This document shows, one piece after another, positions 9,194-20,899 of a DNA stretch of 64,000 nucleotides. The notes below the pieces were generated by a model. It was not told where the DNA came from. It did no database searches and was given only the letters and a program-made list of their open reading frames with translations. Within the stretch, counting starts at the first letter, position 1. Every line of letters begins with the position of its first letter. The stretch spans positions 496,001 to 560,000 of the forward strand of contig NZ_WUBR01000002.1 of assembly GCF_009807005.1 (NCBI RefSeq). Reading direction: 5' to 3'. The DNA comes from Aurantiacibacter rhizosphaerae. Lineage in GTDB: Bacteria; Pseudomonadota; Alphaproteobacteria; Sphingomonadales; Sphingomonadaceae. The translations under genes were made by a program, and so were the position numbers.

Positions 9194-10095
9194 GCTGGAA
9201 ATTGTCTGCCGTTGCCACAAGGCAGGCAGTGGAAACCGCGCTGGACCGGCGCGATGAAGCCATCGGCTGGGATGAAAGCATCGTCCTGACCGGGTTCGAG
9301 GTGGACCCCGATCAGCCCGATACATGGCGCCTGGATGCCTATTTGCAGACCAAGCCGGGAAAGGCCCATCGCGCCGCCATTAATTCCCTGTTTGATGAAC
9401 CCGCCCCGCCGATCCTGGCGGAGCAACTGCCGGACACCGATTGGGTGGCGGAAAGCCAGAAGGGTGTGGAGCCGATCCGCGCCGGGCGCTTTCGCGTGCG
9501 CACGCCCGATCACAAGGAACTTGGCGACGCAGATCTGACCGAATTCGTGATCCCGGCAGCGCAGGCTTTCGGCACCGGGCAGCATGAAACAACGGCAGGC
9601 TGCCTGCAAATGCTGGACATCATGCACCAGCAGGGCCTGCGCCCGCGCAGCATCGCCGATATCGGCACCGGCACGGGTCTGCTGGGCTTTGCCGCGCTGG
9701 ACCTGTGGCGCAACGCATTCGTGACGGCCAGCGATATCGATCCGGTGTGCGGCCCGGCGGTGGTGTATAATTGCGAATTGAACAATCTGCCGCTGGGCAC
9801 TGGGCATGGCGAATTTGCCATGCTGATCGCCGATGGCATGGATGATCCTGCCTTGCAGGCCCGCGCGCCCTATGACCTGCTGATCGCCAATATCCTTGCC
9901 GGTCCGCTGATCGATATGGCGTATGATTTTGCAGAAGCCGTCGCACCGCGCGGCAGCATCCTGCTGGCAGGCCTGCTGGAACGGCAGGAGCGCAATGTGC
10001 GCGCCGCCTATCGCCGCGCAGGCTTTAGGCTCCACCGCCGGATGGTGAACGGCGACTGGAGCATCCTCTGGCTGCGCCGCCGTTTCACCGGGTAG
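9190..10095 (+). CDS. prmA: Ribosomal protein L11 methyltransferase
   Basis: The 301-residue protein matches PrmA, which trimethylates ribosomal protein L11. The conserved entry to the methyltransferase domain is AFGTGQHETT, followed by the SAM loop IADIGTGTGLLG, the acidic residue in VTASDIDP, and the catalytic segment YDLLIANILAGPL (NxL motif). The end GDWSILWLRR is the usual last strand. The N-terminal L11-recognition domain is somewhat short. The ATG overlaps the metallo-beta-lactamase stop as ATGA, so the three genes from 7555 probably form one transcript. Confidence 0.95.
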   Translation: MSWKLSAVATRQAVETALDRRDEAIGWDESIVLTGFEVDPDQPDTWRLDAYLQTKPGKAHRAAINSLFDEPAPPILAEQLPDTDWVAESQKGVEPIRAGRFRVRTPDHKELGDADLTEFVIPAAQAFGTGQHETTAGCLQMLDIMHQQGLRPRSIADIGTGTGLLGFAALDLWRNAFVTASDIDPVCGPAVVYNCELNNLPLGTGHGEFAMLIADGMDDPALQARAPYDLLIANILAGPLIDMAYDFAEAVAPRGSILLAGLLERQERNVRAAYRRAGFRLHRRMVNGDWSILWLRRRFTG

Positions 10096-10110
10096 GGAGG
10101 CTAGGCTACC

Positions 10111-10815
10111 ATGCGACGTCTGCGACGGATCGCCCTGGTTATCGGCGCCCTGCTGGCGCTGGTGATCGCCGGCTATCCGCTGGCAGGCTGGATCGGCAGC
10201 TCCATTCCGCATGGCGAACAAACCGCGCAACCGCCGCAGCCCGACGACAGTATCGAGATCCTGGTGGAAACCAACGGCACCCACACAGGCATCGTCGTGC
10301 CCGTGGTGTCTCCTGCAAAGGACTGGCGCACCGTTTTTCCCAGCGCCGCCATGCCCGATGCATATGGCCGTGTGCCCACGCACCTTTCCATCGGCTGGGG
10401 AGAGCGGGAGGTTTTCCTCCACGTGGCCACCTGGGCTGACCTGAGGCCCGCCACCGCGCTGCGTATTGCCACCGTGGGCGGAGACGCGCTGATGCGTGTG
10501 AGCAATTACGTGCGCCCGATGGCCGGGCCAAACCATCGGCCGGTGCGCATCAGCTCCGCGCAATATGCCCGCCTTGTTTCCGCGATAGAGCGCCCCCTGC
10601 CCACGCTATCCGCCGGGCAAAGCCGCAAGATCCTGTCGGGCACTTATGCCGATGATGCCTATTATGAGGCCTCCGGCACCTATTCCCTCGCCAACAATTG
10701 CAACAGCTGGGTAGGCGAAACACTGGCGGAGGCCGGCCTGCCGATGGGCGCGTGGACGCCCTTTGCAGGCGGTGTGATGAAATGGATACCGGAAAGGCAA
10801 CTGCCTGAAAGATAA
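10111..10815 (+). CDS. DUF2459 / TIGR02117 family protein
   Basis: The 234-residue protein has an N-terminal membrane anchor (residues 5-28) and one DUF2459-type domain. Recognisable blocks are ILVETNGTHTGIVVPV, SIGWGEREVF and the C-terminal SLANNCNSWVGETLAEAGLP. The last contains the conserved Asn-Cys and Trp that suggest a cysteine active site, although no activity is established for the family. It is probably periplasmic and membrane-tethered. It lies 15 bases downstream of prmA and could share its transcript. Confidence 0.8.
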   Translation: MRRLRRIALVIGALLALVIAGYPLAGWIGSSIPHGEQTAQPPQPDDSIEILVETNGTHTGIVVPVVSPAKDWRTVFPSAAMPDAYGRVPTHLSIGWGEREVFLHVATWADLRPATALRIATVGGDALMRVSNYVRPMAGPNHRPVRISSAQYARLVSAIERPLPTLSAGQSRKILSGTYADDAYYEASGTYSLANNCNSWVGETLAEAGLPMGAWTPFAGGVMKWIPERQLPER

Positions 10816-10922
10816 CAAGATAATGGTTGATTGGAACCGCAAAACCTTTATCAGTTGTTTTCTCAATCATTGTTGCTGGAGCCTGACAGGAGCAGGTAAC
10901 CAGCCCCTTAGAGATACGATCC

Positions 10923-11267
10923 ATGGCATATAACAGGATGCAACGCGGCGCTGAGCGGCACGATATCTCCATCGTCGGCACTTTGCGCACTGGGACTGGC
11001 AAGCGCGATGTGACAATCGTTGACCTGTCCGAACGCGGGTGCCGTATCCAGGATCGCATGGGCCATCTGTCGCCCGATCTATCCGTCACCATCAGGATCG
11101 GTCCTATCGGGCCAATTGCTGCACTGGTCCGCTGGCAGGATCGCAATTATGCCGGCCTGCTGTTCGAAAATCCGCTGTATCCCGCCGTGCTGGATCACAT
11201 CCGCGCCCATTTCGATCTGCGCGATCTTGGCAAGGGCCATATCGATCCGCCCAGAACGAGCCTGTAA
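10923..11267 (+). CDS. PilZ domain protein (c-di-GMP receptor candidate)
   Basis: This 114-residue protein is a single PilZ domain. The c-di-GMP-binding elements are present: an RxxxR motif (R8-GAE-R12) and DLSERG matching [D/N]xSxxG about 25 residues later. A later strand, AALVRWQDRNYAGLLFE, is typical of PilZ beta-barrels. No output domain is attached, so it would act through a protein partner. It is preceded by a 107-base spacer and has no operon partner. A second free-standing PilZ gene lies at 16422. Confidence 0.85.
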   Translation: MAYNRMQRGAERHDISIVGTLRTGTGKRDVTIVDLSERGCRIQDRMGHLSPDLSVTIRIGPIGPIAALVRWQDRNYAGLLFENPLYPAVLDHIRAHFDLRDLGKGHIDPPRTSL

Positions 11268-11353
11268 CCGCGCGCTGCCCGCCCCGCGCTGACGGAACGC
11301 GGGGCCCTGTCTGTTCATTGCCATTGCACACCCCCCCGCAATGCAAGAGAAAC

Positions 11354-12028
11354 ATGATGAACAGGACTCTCCTTATTACAGGCGCTTCAACAGGCATCGG
11401 CGCTGCCACCGCGCGCGCTGCAGCTAAGGCCGGCTGGAACGTGGCGCTGCTGGCCCGATCGGAAGACAAGCTGCAAAATCTGGCGCAGGAACTGGGAGAG
11501 GCCGCATTGGCCGTTCCCTGCGATGTGACAGACCGCGCCGCGCTCAATGATGCAGTTTCACAAACCGTGGATCATTTCGGCGGATTGGATGCCGCCTTTG
11601 CCAATGCCGGAATGGGCGTGGCCGATCCCGGCGTAGAGAAAGGCGATCCGGCGCAGTGGCATGACATGGTGCATCTCAACATCATGGCCGTGCTGTACAC
11701 CGCGCATGCCACCCTGCCGCATCTGCGCAAGACGAAGGGCAGCTTCATCGTCACCGGATCAAAGGCCGGGCGCGATCACATGAAAGGCTCCATCTACAGC
11801 GCAACCAAGTGGTTCATCCACGGCTTTGCCGGTAATCTGGCAGAGGAAATGCGCGAGTGGAACGGGCGCTGCACGGTGATTTCGCCGGGCATGGTGGACA
11901 CGCCCTTCTTTGATGAGGGCAAACCTACGAAGCTGCAGCCTCAGGACATTGCGGATGCCGTGGTGTTTGCGCTGGAGCAGCCCGATACATCCTGCGTGCG
12001 GGAAATTCACCTGATGCCGAATGACTAG
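11354..12028 (+). CDS. Short-chain dehydrogenase/reductase (SDR)
   Basis: The protein has 224 residues. It shows TGASTGIG (NAD(P) loop), NAG in FANAGMG, Ser in VTGSKAG and YxxxK in YSATKWF, followed by SPGMVDTPF. This is the classical SDR subgroup related to YdfG-like serine or 3-hydroxy acid dehydrogenases; the substrate is not evident. The start is one of two tandem ATGs (11354, 11357). It is convergent with ligA, with 20 bases between stops. Confidence 0.88.
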   Translation: MMNRTLLITGASTGIGAATARAAAKAGWNVALLARSEDKLQNLAQELGEAALAVPCDVTDRAALNDAVSQTVDHFGGLDAAFANAGMGVADPGVEKGDPAQWHDMVHLNIMAVLYTAHATLPHLRKTKGSFIVTGSKAGRDHMKGSIYSATKWFIHGFAGNLAEEMREWNGRCTVISPGMVDTPFFDEGKPTKLQPQDIADAVVFALEQPDTSCVREIHLMPND

Positions 12029-12048
12029 GCGCAACTTTTGATGAGGCG

Positions 12049-14611
<2,563 letters not shown>

Positions 14612-14612
<1 letters not shown>

Positions 14613-16291
14613 CACACGCCCTCCAGCAGACGATCCGCCTGTGCGCGGGCTTCGTCGGTTATTTCCGCGCCGCTCAACATGCGGGCAATTTCTTCCTGTC
14701 GACCAGCATCATCCAGCGATGCGACGGAGGTTTTCGTCACCGTGCCCTCGCTGGACTTGGCGATCATGTAATGCGTGGCGCCCCGCGCGGCGACCTGCGG
14801 GCTGTGCGTTACGGCCAGCAACTGGCCAGCCTCGCCATTCGTGCCGGAGGCCAGCCGGGCAAGCCGCTCGCCAATAGCGCTGGCAACCGCGCCGCCCACG
14901 CCGCGATCGATTTCGTCAAAGATCACGGTGGCGGCCCCGCCCTGCTCCGCCAGCGCCACTTTCAGCGCCAGGATGAAGCGAGACAATTCGCCGCCCGATG
15001 CGATCTTGTTGAGCGGGGCAAAGTCCGCGCCGGGATTGGTGGCGATCAGGAATTCCACCGAGTCCATGCCCAGCGGCCCCCACTTCTCCTCCGGCTGATC
15101 AGCCACCGCCGTCTTGAAGCGCGCGGCATCCAGCTTCAGCGGGGCCAGCTCGGCAGCCACCGCCTCGTCCAGCGCCATGGCGGCGGAAACGCGAGTGGCA
15201 TGCAGCGCCTCTGCCCGTCCGCGATAGATTTCATGCGCGTCCCGCTCTGCCTTTTGCAGATTGGCAAGATCGGCATCGCCCTGCTCGATTGCGTCCAGCT
15301 TTGCCCGCATGGTACGCATCACCTCTGGCAGATCGTCCACCTGGCACGAATGTTTCCTGGCCAGGGCGCGCAGTTCGAACAGGCGCGTTTCGATCCGGTC
15401 CAGCTCCTGCGGATCGTGCAGCATCGCTTCGGCTGCCGATTGCAGCTTCTCCTCCGCTTCGCCCGCTTCGATCACGGCGCGGTCCAGCGCGGCCAGCGCC
15501 TCTGCCAGCAAGGGATGCTCCACCGCGATACGATCCAGCTTGCGCGCCGCGACACGCAAGGATGCCAGCGGCGAATCCGATCCGTCCCACACGGTGCGCA
15601 GATCTTCGAGGTCGCCCGCCAGCTTCTCCCCCTTCTGCATATCGGCGCGGGAATTGGCGAGCGTTTCCTCCTCACCCTCCTCCGGTTCTATATTCGTGAG
15701 TTCCGACAGGTGCGCCAGCAGCAGGTCCTGATCGGCGCGCGCCTGTTCAATCGCACCTTCTGCCTGCTCCAGCGCCTCTCGCGCCTTGCGCCAGCTTTCC
15801 CACGCGGCGGTAACGCCCGCCACATCGGCATCGGCATAGCGATCCAGCAGCGCGCGATGGCCGCGCGGGTTCACCAGGCCGCGATCGTCATGCTGGCCGT
15901 GCAATTCCACCAGTGAACCCGCCAGCGACCGCAGCAGCGCCACGCCGACGGGCTGATCATTCACGAAAGCCTTGGACCCGCCATCAGCCTTCAGCCGGCG
16001 ACGGATCAGCAGCGGCTCTCCCGGCTCGATCTCGACCTCGGCATCGTCCAGCGCTTCTTTCAGCGGTGCGGGCAGAGCGGCGAATTCAAAAGTGGCGGTG
16101 ACGCTGGCCTGATCTTCCCCGCTGCGCACCAGTGCGGAATCGGCGCGATTGCCCAGCACGAGCCCCAGCGCATCCAGCAGGATGGACTTGCCCGCACCCG
16201 TTTCACCCGTCAGCACGCCGAGGCCCGGCCCGAAGGCCAGGTCTAGCGCCTCGATCAGCACGATATTCCGGATAGAAAGCGCGGTGAGCAT
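14612..16291 (-). CDS. recN: DNA repair protein RecN
   Basis: This is a 559-residue SMC-like ATPase. The Walker A loop is GETGAGKS near residue 32, the signature region ALGLVLGNRADS follows, and the C-terminal half carries the ABC signature (ASGGELSRFILALK) and Walker B (VIFDEIDRGVGG). The central part is rich in Ala, Glu and Leu and should form the coiled coil. RecN acts early in double-strand break repair. ATG 16291 gives the conserved start MLTALSIRNIVLIE. It heads the recN-lipoprotein-ligA unit. Confidence 0.97.
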
Positions 16292-16369
16292 AGCTGACAC
16301 CGGCTTTACGATGCCGCCCAGCCCAGCGCAACGACTGCCGCAAGGCAAAAGGTGGACGGTTAGGTTTTC

Positions 16370-16377
16370 TTAACCAT
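16370..16377 (+). promoter_or_regulatory. CtrA-like half site TTAACCAT upstream of PilZ gene
   Basis: The sequence TTAACCAT is the half site described for the alphaproteobacterial cell-cycle regulator CtrA. It is preceded by TTAG six bases earlier, giving an imperfect TTAA-N-TTAA arrangement. It lies 44 bases before the ATG of the PilZ gene and 79 bases before the divergent recN start, a suitable promoter position for either. An eight-base match can occur by chance, so this is a candidate only. Confidence 0.35.
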
Positions 16378-16421
16378 TATCTGCGCAATAAGGTGGCTCG
16401 CAACAGGAGGGTCTGGCCGCG

Positions 16422-16757
16422 ATGTCGGTGCTTACGATCAGGTCGCACAAACGATATGCCACACGCCTGCCGGTGGCCTTGCGCCGGGACGGCCGCAAAA
16501 CCGTGTCCGGTCTGCTGATAGAATTGTCGCAGCAAGGCGCGCGCATCAGCAATCTTGGCCGCGGCAAATACGAGATGGGCGACAAGATCGTTATCAACGC
16601 GCCCGATGATACCGCGATCGACGGTACGATTCGCTGGGCGCATGATGGGCTGGCCGGAATTCGGCTGGACCGTCCGCTGCATCTGCCGGAAATGCGCAAT
16701 TTGCTGGAACTTAACCGCCGCGAACAATCCGAAATGGAATGCCAGTACGGCACCTAA
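16422..16757 (+). CDS. PilZ domain protein
   Basis: The 111-residue single-domain protein shows RxxxR (R7-SHK-R11) followed by ELSQQGARIS at the [D/N]xSxxG position, where Glu replaces the usual Asp or Asn. The later strands (GTIRWAHDGLAGIRLDRPL) fit PilZ. The altered residue may weaken c-di-GMP binding, so its state as a receptor is uncertain. The gene is divergent from recN and convergent with bamD, 12 bases away. A CtrA-like half site lies 44 bases upstream. Confidence 0.82.
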   Translation: MSVLTIRSHKRYATRLPVALRRDGRKTVSGLLIELSQQGARISNLGRGKYEMGDKIVINAPDDTAIDGTIRWAHDGLAGIRLDRPLHLPEMRNLLELNRREQSEMECQYGT

Positions 16758-16769
16758 TCGGATAGGGGA

Positions 16770-17570
16770 TCAGCCCCCGATGCGATCCGGTGCGTGCTTT
16801 TCCATCAGGTCGAACGCTTTTTCATACCATTCATTGCCGGGGTAATTGGCCCCCAGCACGGCTGAATACCGCTGCGCCTCTTCAGGAACGCCCAACGCAA
16901 GGCTGCTTTCCGTAAGGCGGTAAAGCGCTTCGGGCGTGTGGCTGGTGGTCTGGTAATCTTCAATCACGTTCTGGAAACGCAGTTGCGAAGCCAACCATTG
17001 GCCGGTGCGCTGGTAAAAGCGGCCGATTTCCATTTCCTTGCCCGCCAGGTGATCATTCACCAGGTCAATCTTCAGCCGCGCATCATCGGCATAGGGGCTT
17101 TCGGGATAGCGGCGCACGATCTCTGTCAGGGCCTGCAGCGCACGCTCCGTAATCGCCTGGTCACGCTCCACATCGCTGATCTGCTCGTAATAGCTGATGG
17201 CGATCAGGTAATAGGCATAGGGCGCATCGCGGTTACCCGGATGGATGGAAAGGAAGCGCGTGGCCGACTGGATGGCGCGCGTATAATCGCGCGCGGCGTA
17301 ATAGGAGAACGCACTCATCAACTGGGCGCGGCGAGCCCAGGGTGAATAGGGGTGCTGGCGCTCCACCTCGTCAAAAAGGCCGGCGGCCATTTTCAGGTCA
17401 CCACGATCCAGACGCCCCTTCGCCGCAGAATACAGCGATTCGACATCGCGCGCGACATAGGCAAGATCAGTCTCACCGGAACTGCTGCCACCGCCGCCGG
17501 CACAACCGGTCAGCAACATGGCGGAGGTGGCGCCCAACAGCGCGCTACGGATGGAAAGCTTCGCAATCAT
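16770..17570 (-). CDS. bamD: Outer-membrane assembly lipoprotein BamD
   Basis: The 266-residue protein has a lipobox (AMLLTGC) and five TPR-like helical repeats, for example AAGLFDEVERQHPYSPWA and ALTEIVRRYPESPYADDA, whose spacing and HPYS/YPES turns are typical of BamD. It is the essential lipoprotein partner of BamA in outer-membrane protein insertion. ATG 17570 begins the lipoprotein signal. bamD commonly neighbours recN and ligA in alphaproteobacteria, as here, although a PilZ gene now separates them. Confidence 0.95.
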   Translation of the reverse strand: MIAKLSIRSALLGATSAMLLTGCAGGGGSSSGETDLAYVARDVESLYSAAKGRLDRGDLKMAAGLFDEVERQHPYSPWARRAQLMSAFSYYAARDYTRAIQSATRFLSIHPGNRDAPYAYYLIAISYYEQISDVERDQAITERALQALTEIVRRYPESPYADDARLKIDLVNDHLAGKEMEIGRFYQRTGQWLASQLRFQNVIEDYQTTSHTPEALYRLTESSLALGVPEEAQRYSAVLGANYPGNEWYEKAFDLMEKHAPDRIGG

Positions 17571-17902
17571 GCCACGCCTATAACTAGCCTCTCGCTGAAC
17601 GCCAAGTGAAGTCACCACCACTTTACCGCTTTCTGTCGCATTGGACTGGCCACCGCGCGGTGCACACCATTCCTTTCGCCAATCAGGGCACGCACGCAAG
17701 ATCGTTGCGCGTGAAAGCGTGTCGACATTAGTCGGATGCAGTCTGTCGATCATCGAAGCCGTTCGGATTTGGTCGATTGCAGCCACAACCCGGTCGAGCA
17801 TGAGATGCCCTGATCACCGCCCTCCCCTAGATCAAACTCATCGCTTCAACCCAGCCCCCAAATCAATTTGCCGGGCAGAAGCTTATCTGAGGAGGAAAAA
17901 CC
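17571..17902. other. Spacer between bamD and the UrcA gene
   Basis: This 332-base stretch separates two divergent genes and should contain both promoters. I find no convincing reading frame, tRNA or strong hairpin. A ribosome site for the UrcA gene (GAGGAGG) lies near 17890, 8 bases before its ATG. Confidence 0.5.
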
Positions 17903-18229
17903 ATGAGCAAGATTTCTATCAAGACCGGCCTTGTCGCAGCACTGGCAGCAGGCGCAATGTTCAGCGCACCCGCCATGGCAGGCAGCACCGATGCACCGTC
18001 TATCGCCGTTCGCTACAGCGATCTCGACCTGTCCACTGCCGAAGGGCAGGACACGCTGGATCGCCGCCTGACCCGCGCCGCAGAGGAAGTTTGCGGCATT
18101 GATCGTCGCACGTCCGGCATGGCGCTGCCTTCGGCGGAATCGCGCAGCTGCTATCGCAACACGGTGCAGAAGATGGAGCGGGAAATCGCCACCCGCACGC
18201 AGGAACAGCAGCAGGAACAGCGCGGCTGA
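17903..18229 (+). CDS. UrcA family secreted protein
   Basis: The 108-residue protein has a cleavable signal peptide (end SAPAMAG) and the UrcA pattern: VRYSDLDLSTAEGQDTLDRRLTRAAEEVCG, then a second Cys in SRSCYRNTV. Two Cys are conserved in the family and could form a disulfide. UrcA proteins are small periplasmic proteins found mostly in sphingomonads and caulobacters; no function is known. The C-terminus is rich in Gln and Glu. A strong GAGGAGG ribosome site precedes the ATG. Confidence 0.85.
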   Translation: MSKISIKTGLVAALAAGAMFSAPAMAGSTDAPSIAVRYSDLDLSTAEGQDTLDRRLTRAAEEVCGIDRRTSGMALPSAESRSCYRNTVQKMEREIATRTQEQQQEQRG

Positions 18230-18467
18230 CCTTTGATCTGAATTTACAGACGTTCGATACCATGGCGCCGCCCTTCGCAGGGTAAGATGCGAAGCGGGCC
18301 GGTTCCAACAGGCAGGTGCGCCATGGTATCGCAATGACCCGTCGCGCATGGCCCCCTGGGGAGGAGGGGCATCGCGGCGGGTCGCCTTTTTTCCGGGCGA
18401 TGAATATGCCGGATGAATATGTCGGGGGACTGGCGCGAAACGGCCCGCTTTCCTATAGGCAGGCTCC

Positions 18468-19205
18468 ATGGCCACAGCCCTTTTCGAACTCAATCCCAAC
18501 CTTGATCGCGCCGCGCTGGCAAAGCGGTTTGCCGCCGACAAGCGAATGCAGGTGGAAAACATCCTGACCGACGCAACCGCGCGCGAACTGCGCGAGATCA
18601 TGATGCGGGGCACGGAATGGGGCGTGGCGCTGCAGGCTGGTGCCACGGCGCAGCCAAAAGGGTGGCGCGGGCGGGATCTGCAAGACCCGGCGCAGGGCCG
18701 CCAGGTGGTTGAACTGGTGAAAGAAACCGACAAGGCCGCCGCCGCGCGCGATTATGCCTATCGCTCCAATCGCTATTCACTGGTGGAGGGACTGCAAAAA
18801 GGCTGGGACCCCGGCGGCCCGCATGAACTGCTGCTGGAATATCTGAACGCGCCGGATTTCATGGAAATCATGCGCGATATCACCGGCATTCCCGATCTGG
18901 TGAAGGCCGATGGGCACGCCAGCTGCTTTGGCCCCAACCATTTCCTGGGCAAGCATAATGACAGCCACGTGGCCGAAGGCTGGCGCATCGCCTACGTCCT
19001 CAATCTCACCATCGATGACTGGTATCCCGACTGGGGCGGCTATCTGGTGTTCTATGATGAGGCAGGCAATATCGAAACCGGCTTCATGCCGCGCTTCAAC
19101 ACGCTGAACCTGTTCCTGGTGCCGCAGGATCACGCTGTCACCTACGTTCCGCCATTCGCTCCACGTGGGCGATATGCCATCAGCGGGTGGCTGCGCGACC
19201 GGTGA
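18468..19205 (+). CDS. 2-oxoglutarate/Fe(II)-dependent oxygenase, prolyl hydroxylase-like
   Basis: The 245-residue protein has the double-stranded beta-helix iron site: HxD in LGKHNDSH, a distal His in VPQDHAVTYV and an Arg for 2-oxoglutarate in PRGRYAISGW. It resembles the Ofd1/prolyl-4-hydroxylase-type group in bacteria. The GTG of the next gene overlaps this stop (GTGA), tying it to a TPR protein with a second oxygenase domain. The substrate is unknown; a peptide or protein residue is plausible for this group. Confidence 0.82.
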   Translation: MATALFELNPNLDRAALAKRFAADKRMQVENILTDATARELREIMMRGTEWGVALQAGATAQPKGWRGRDLQDPAQGRQVVELVKETDKAAAARDYAYRSNRYSLVEGLQKGWDPGGPHELLLEYLNAPDFMEIMRDITGIPDLVKADGHASCFGPNHFLGKHNDSHVAEGWRIAYVLNLTIDDWYPDWGGYLVFYDEAGNIETGFMPRFNTLNLFLVPQDHAVTYVPPFAPRGRYAISGWLRDR

Positions 19206-20899
19206 GCCTATCGCCCGATCAATATCGCGCGCAGGCACAGGCGCTGGCATCGACGGGTAATATCGCTGGCGCGCTGGAATTGCTGGACACCGCGCTGAAA
19301 GAACATTCCGGCATTGCCCCGCTGGCCAACAGCGCGGGTAATCTGGCGATGAAGCTGCCCGATGCGGACCGCGCGGCCCGTTATTTCGGCAAAGCTGCCG
19401 AACTGGCGCCAGCCTCAACCGAATTTGCAATCAATCTCGCCATCGCGCTTTCCGCCGCAGATCGCCATGCGCAGGCGCTTGATGCGCTCAAGCCGGTTGA
19501 AAAGGACGGGATGGCAGACGCGCGCTATTGCTCCGTCCGCGCCAGCTGCTCACGGGCGACGGGAAACCTGGCCGATGCAGAGCTGTGGTATGATCGGAGC
19601 ATCGCGCTGAACCCGGCAGGCGCGCGGGCAGTGCATGGGCGCGCGCGCGTTGCATTGGAGCGGGGTCAGGCAGGCGCCGTGCAATTGTTTGAACGTGCTC
19701 TTTCCCTCAATCAGGGTGATGCCGAAGCATGGCTGGGCCTGGCAGAAGCGCTGGACGCCGCAGGGGAGCAACAGCGCGCGCGGCAACTGGCCGGGCAGCT
19801 GGTGGCGCAGGCCCCGCATTGGATCGCCGCGCTGCGATTGCTGGCACAAATCAGGCTGGCCGCAGGGGAGGATGATTTCACCAGCCATCTGGCCGAGGCA
19901 GAGGCGAAGATCCCGGACAATCCTGCCATCGCCCACGAACATATTCGCATGCTGGAGATGCACGACAGGTTTGAAGACGCCATGGAAATCGCAGCCCGCG
20001 CCGCGCGCCGCTTTCCCGACAATGAAACCTTCGCTCTGCTGCAAGCCAGTTATGCCGGCATCGTCGGCGCGGACGATGTGGCGAAGGGCCTGTTCACGCG
20101 GCTAGCCTCGCAAAATCCTAACCGCTGGCTGCTGGAAGCGCGCTATCTGCTGGGGCGCGGTGAGTATGTGCAGTGCGGAGCCTTGCTGGACAAGGTGATC
20201 GCCGCCGACCCGCTGCATATCAATGCCTGGGCCGTGCGGGATTTCCTCTGGCGCCTGACGGACGATCCGCGCGGGGAATGGCTGCACGGGCAGGATGGCC
20301 TTGTGCAGATGGTGGAATTGCCCGATGGCGAGGCGGTTCTGCGCGATGCCGTGCCGCTGCTGCACCGATTGCACGACAATTCCGCTTTCCCGCTCGGCCA
20401 GTCATTGCGCGGCGGCACGCAGACGCGCGGCGTGCTGTTTGATCGGGCTGAGCCGGAGCTGCAACGCCTGCATGATGCGCTTGTAGTCGCGCTGGAGAAC
20501 TATCGCTCCGCCCTGCCGCCGCTTGATCCGCAGCACCCGCTGCTGCGATTTCGCGACGCCGCGCTTTTCATCACCAGCTCCTGGTCTGTGAGGCTGGCTG
20601 GCGGCGGAGACTTTCACGCCGCACACCTGCATCCCGATGGCATTGTTTCCAGCGCGCTTTATTGCCAGCTGCCGGATGGCCTTGGCGAGAACGAGGATGA
20701 TGAGAAGGCAGGATATATCGAGCTGGGTCGCCCGCCGCCAAAACTGCGCATCGATCTGGAGCCGCGCTACACGCTGCGCCCGCAGGTCGGCCACTTGGCG
20801 TTGTTTCCCAGCACGCTGTACCACGGCACCCGCCCTTTCTCGCAAGGCCAACGCATGACCGTGGCTTTCGATGTCCAGCACAAAGGTTCTGCTGAATGA
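19202..20899 (+). CDS. TPR protein with C-terminal putative 2OG-Fe(II) oxygenase domain
   Basis: The 565-residue protein has tetratricopeptide repeats over about residues 1-330 (repeated A-L-DTALKEHSG, AARYFGKAAELAP, ALSLNQGDAEAWLGLAEAL type units). The C-terminal domain of about 200 residues matches the TIGR02466 / 2OG-FeII_Oxy_5 type. The iron-site region is HAAHLHPDGIVSSALYCQLP, with LALFPSTLYHGTRPF carrying the distal His and RMTVAFDV the Arg. The repeats probably hold a protein or peptide substrate. The start is a GTG at 19202 overlapping the preceding stop; a GTG five codons upstream is also possible. The methyltransferase remnant overlaps its end by 4 bases. Confidence 0.82.
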   Translation: MSLSPDQYRAQAQALASTGNIAGALELLDTALKEHSGIAPLANSAGNLAMKLPDADRAARYFGKAAELAPASTEFAINLAIALSAADRHAQALDALKPVEKDGMADARYCSVRASCSRATGNLADAELWYDRSIALNPAGARAVHGRARVALERGQAGAVQLFERALSLNQGDAEAWLGLAEALDAAGEQQRARQLAGQLVAQAPHWIAALRLLAQIRLAAGEDDFTSHLAEAEAKIPDNPAIAHEHIRMLEMHDRFEDAMEIAARAARRFPDNETFALLQASYAGIVGADDVAKGLFTRLASQNPNRWLLEARYLLGRGEYVQCGALLDKVIAADPLHINAWAVRDFLWRLTDDPRGEWLHGQDGLVQMVELPDGEAVLRDAVPLLHRLHDNSAFPLGQSLRGGTQTRGVLFDRAEPELQRLHDALVVALENYRSALPPLDPQHPLLRFRDAALFITSSWSVRLAGGGDFHAAHLHPDGIVSSALYCQLPDGLGENEDDEKAGYIELGRPPPKLRIDLEPRYTLRPQVGHLALFPSTLYHGTRPFSQGQRMTVAFDVQHKGSAE

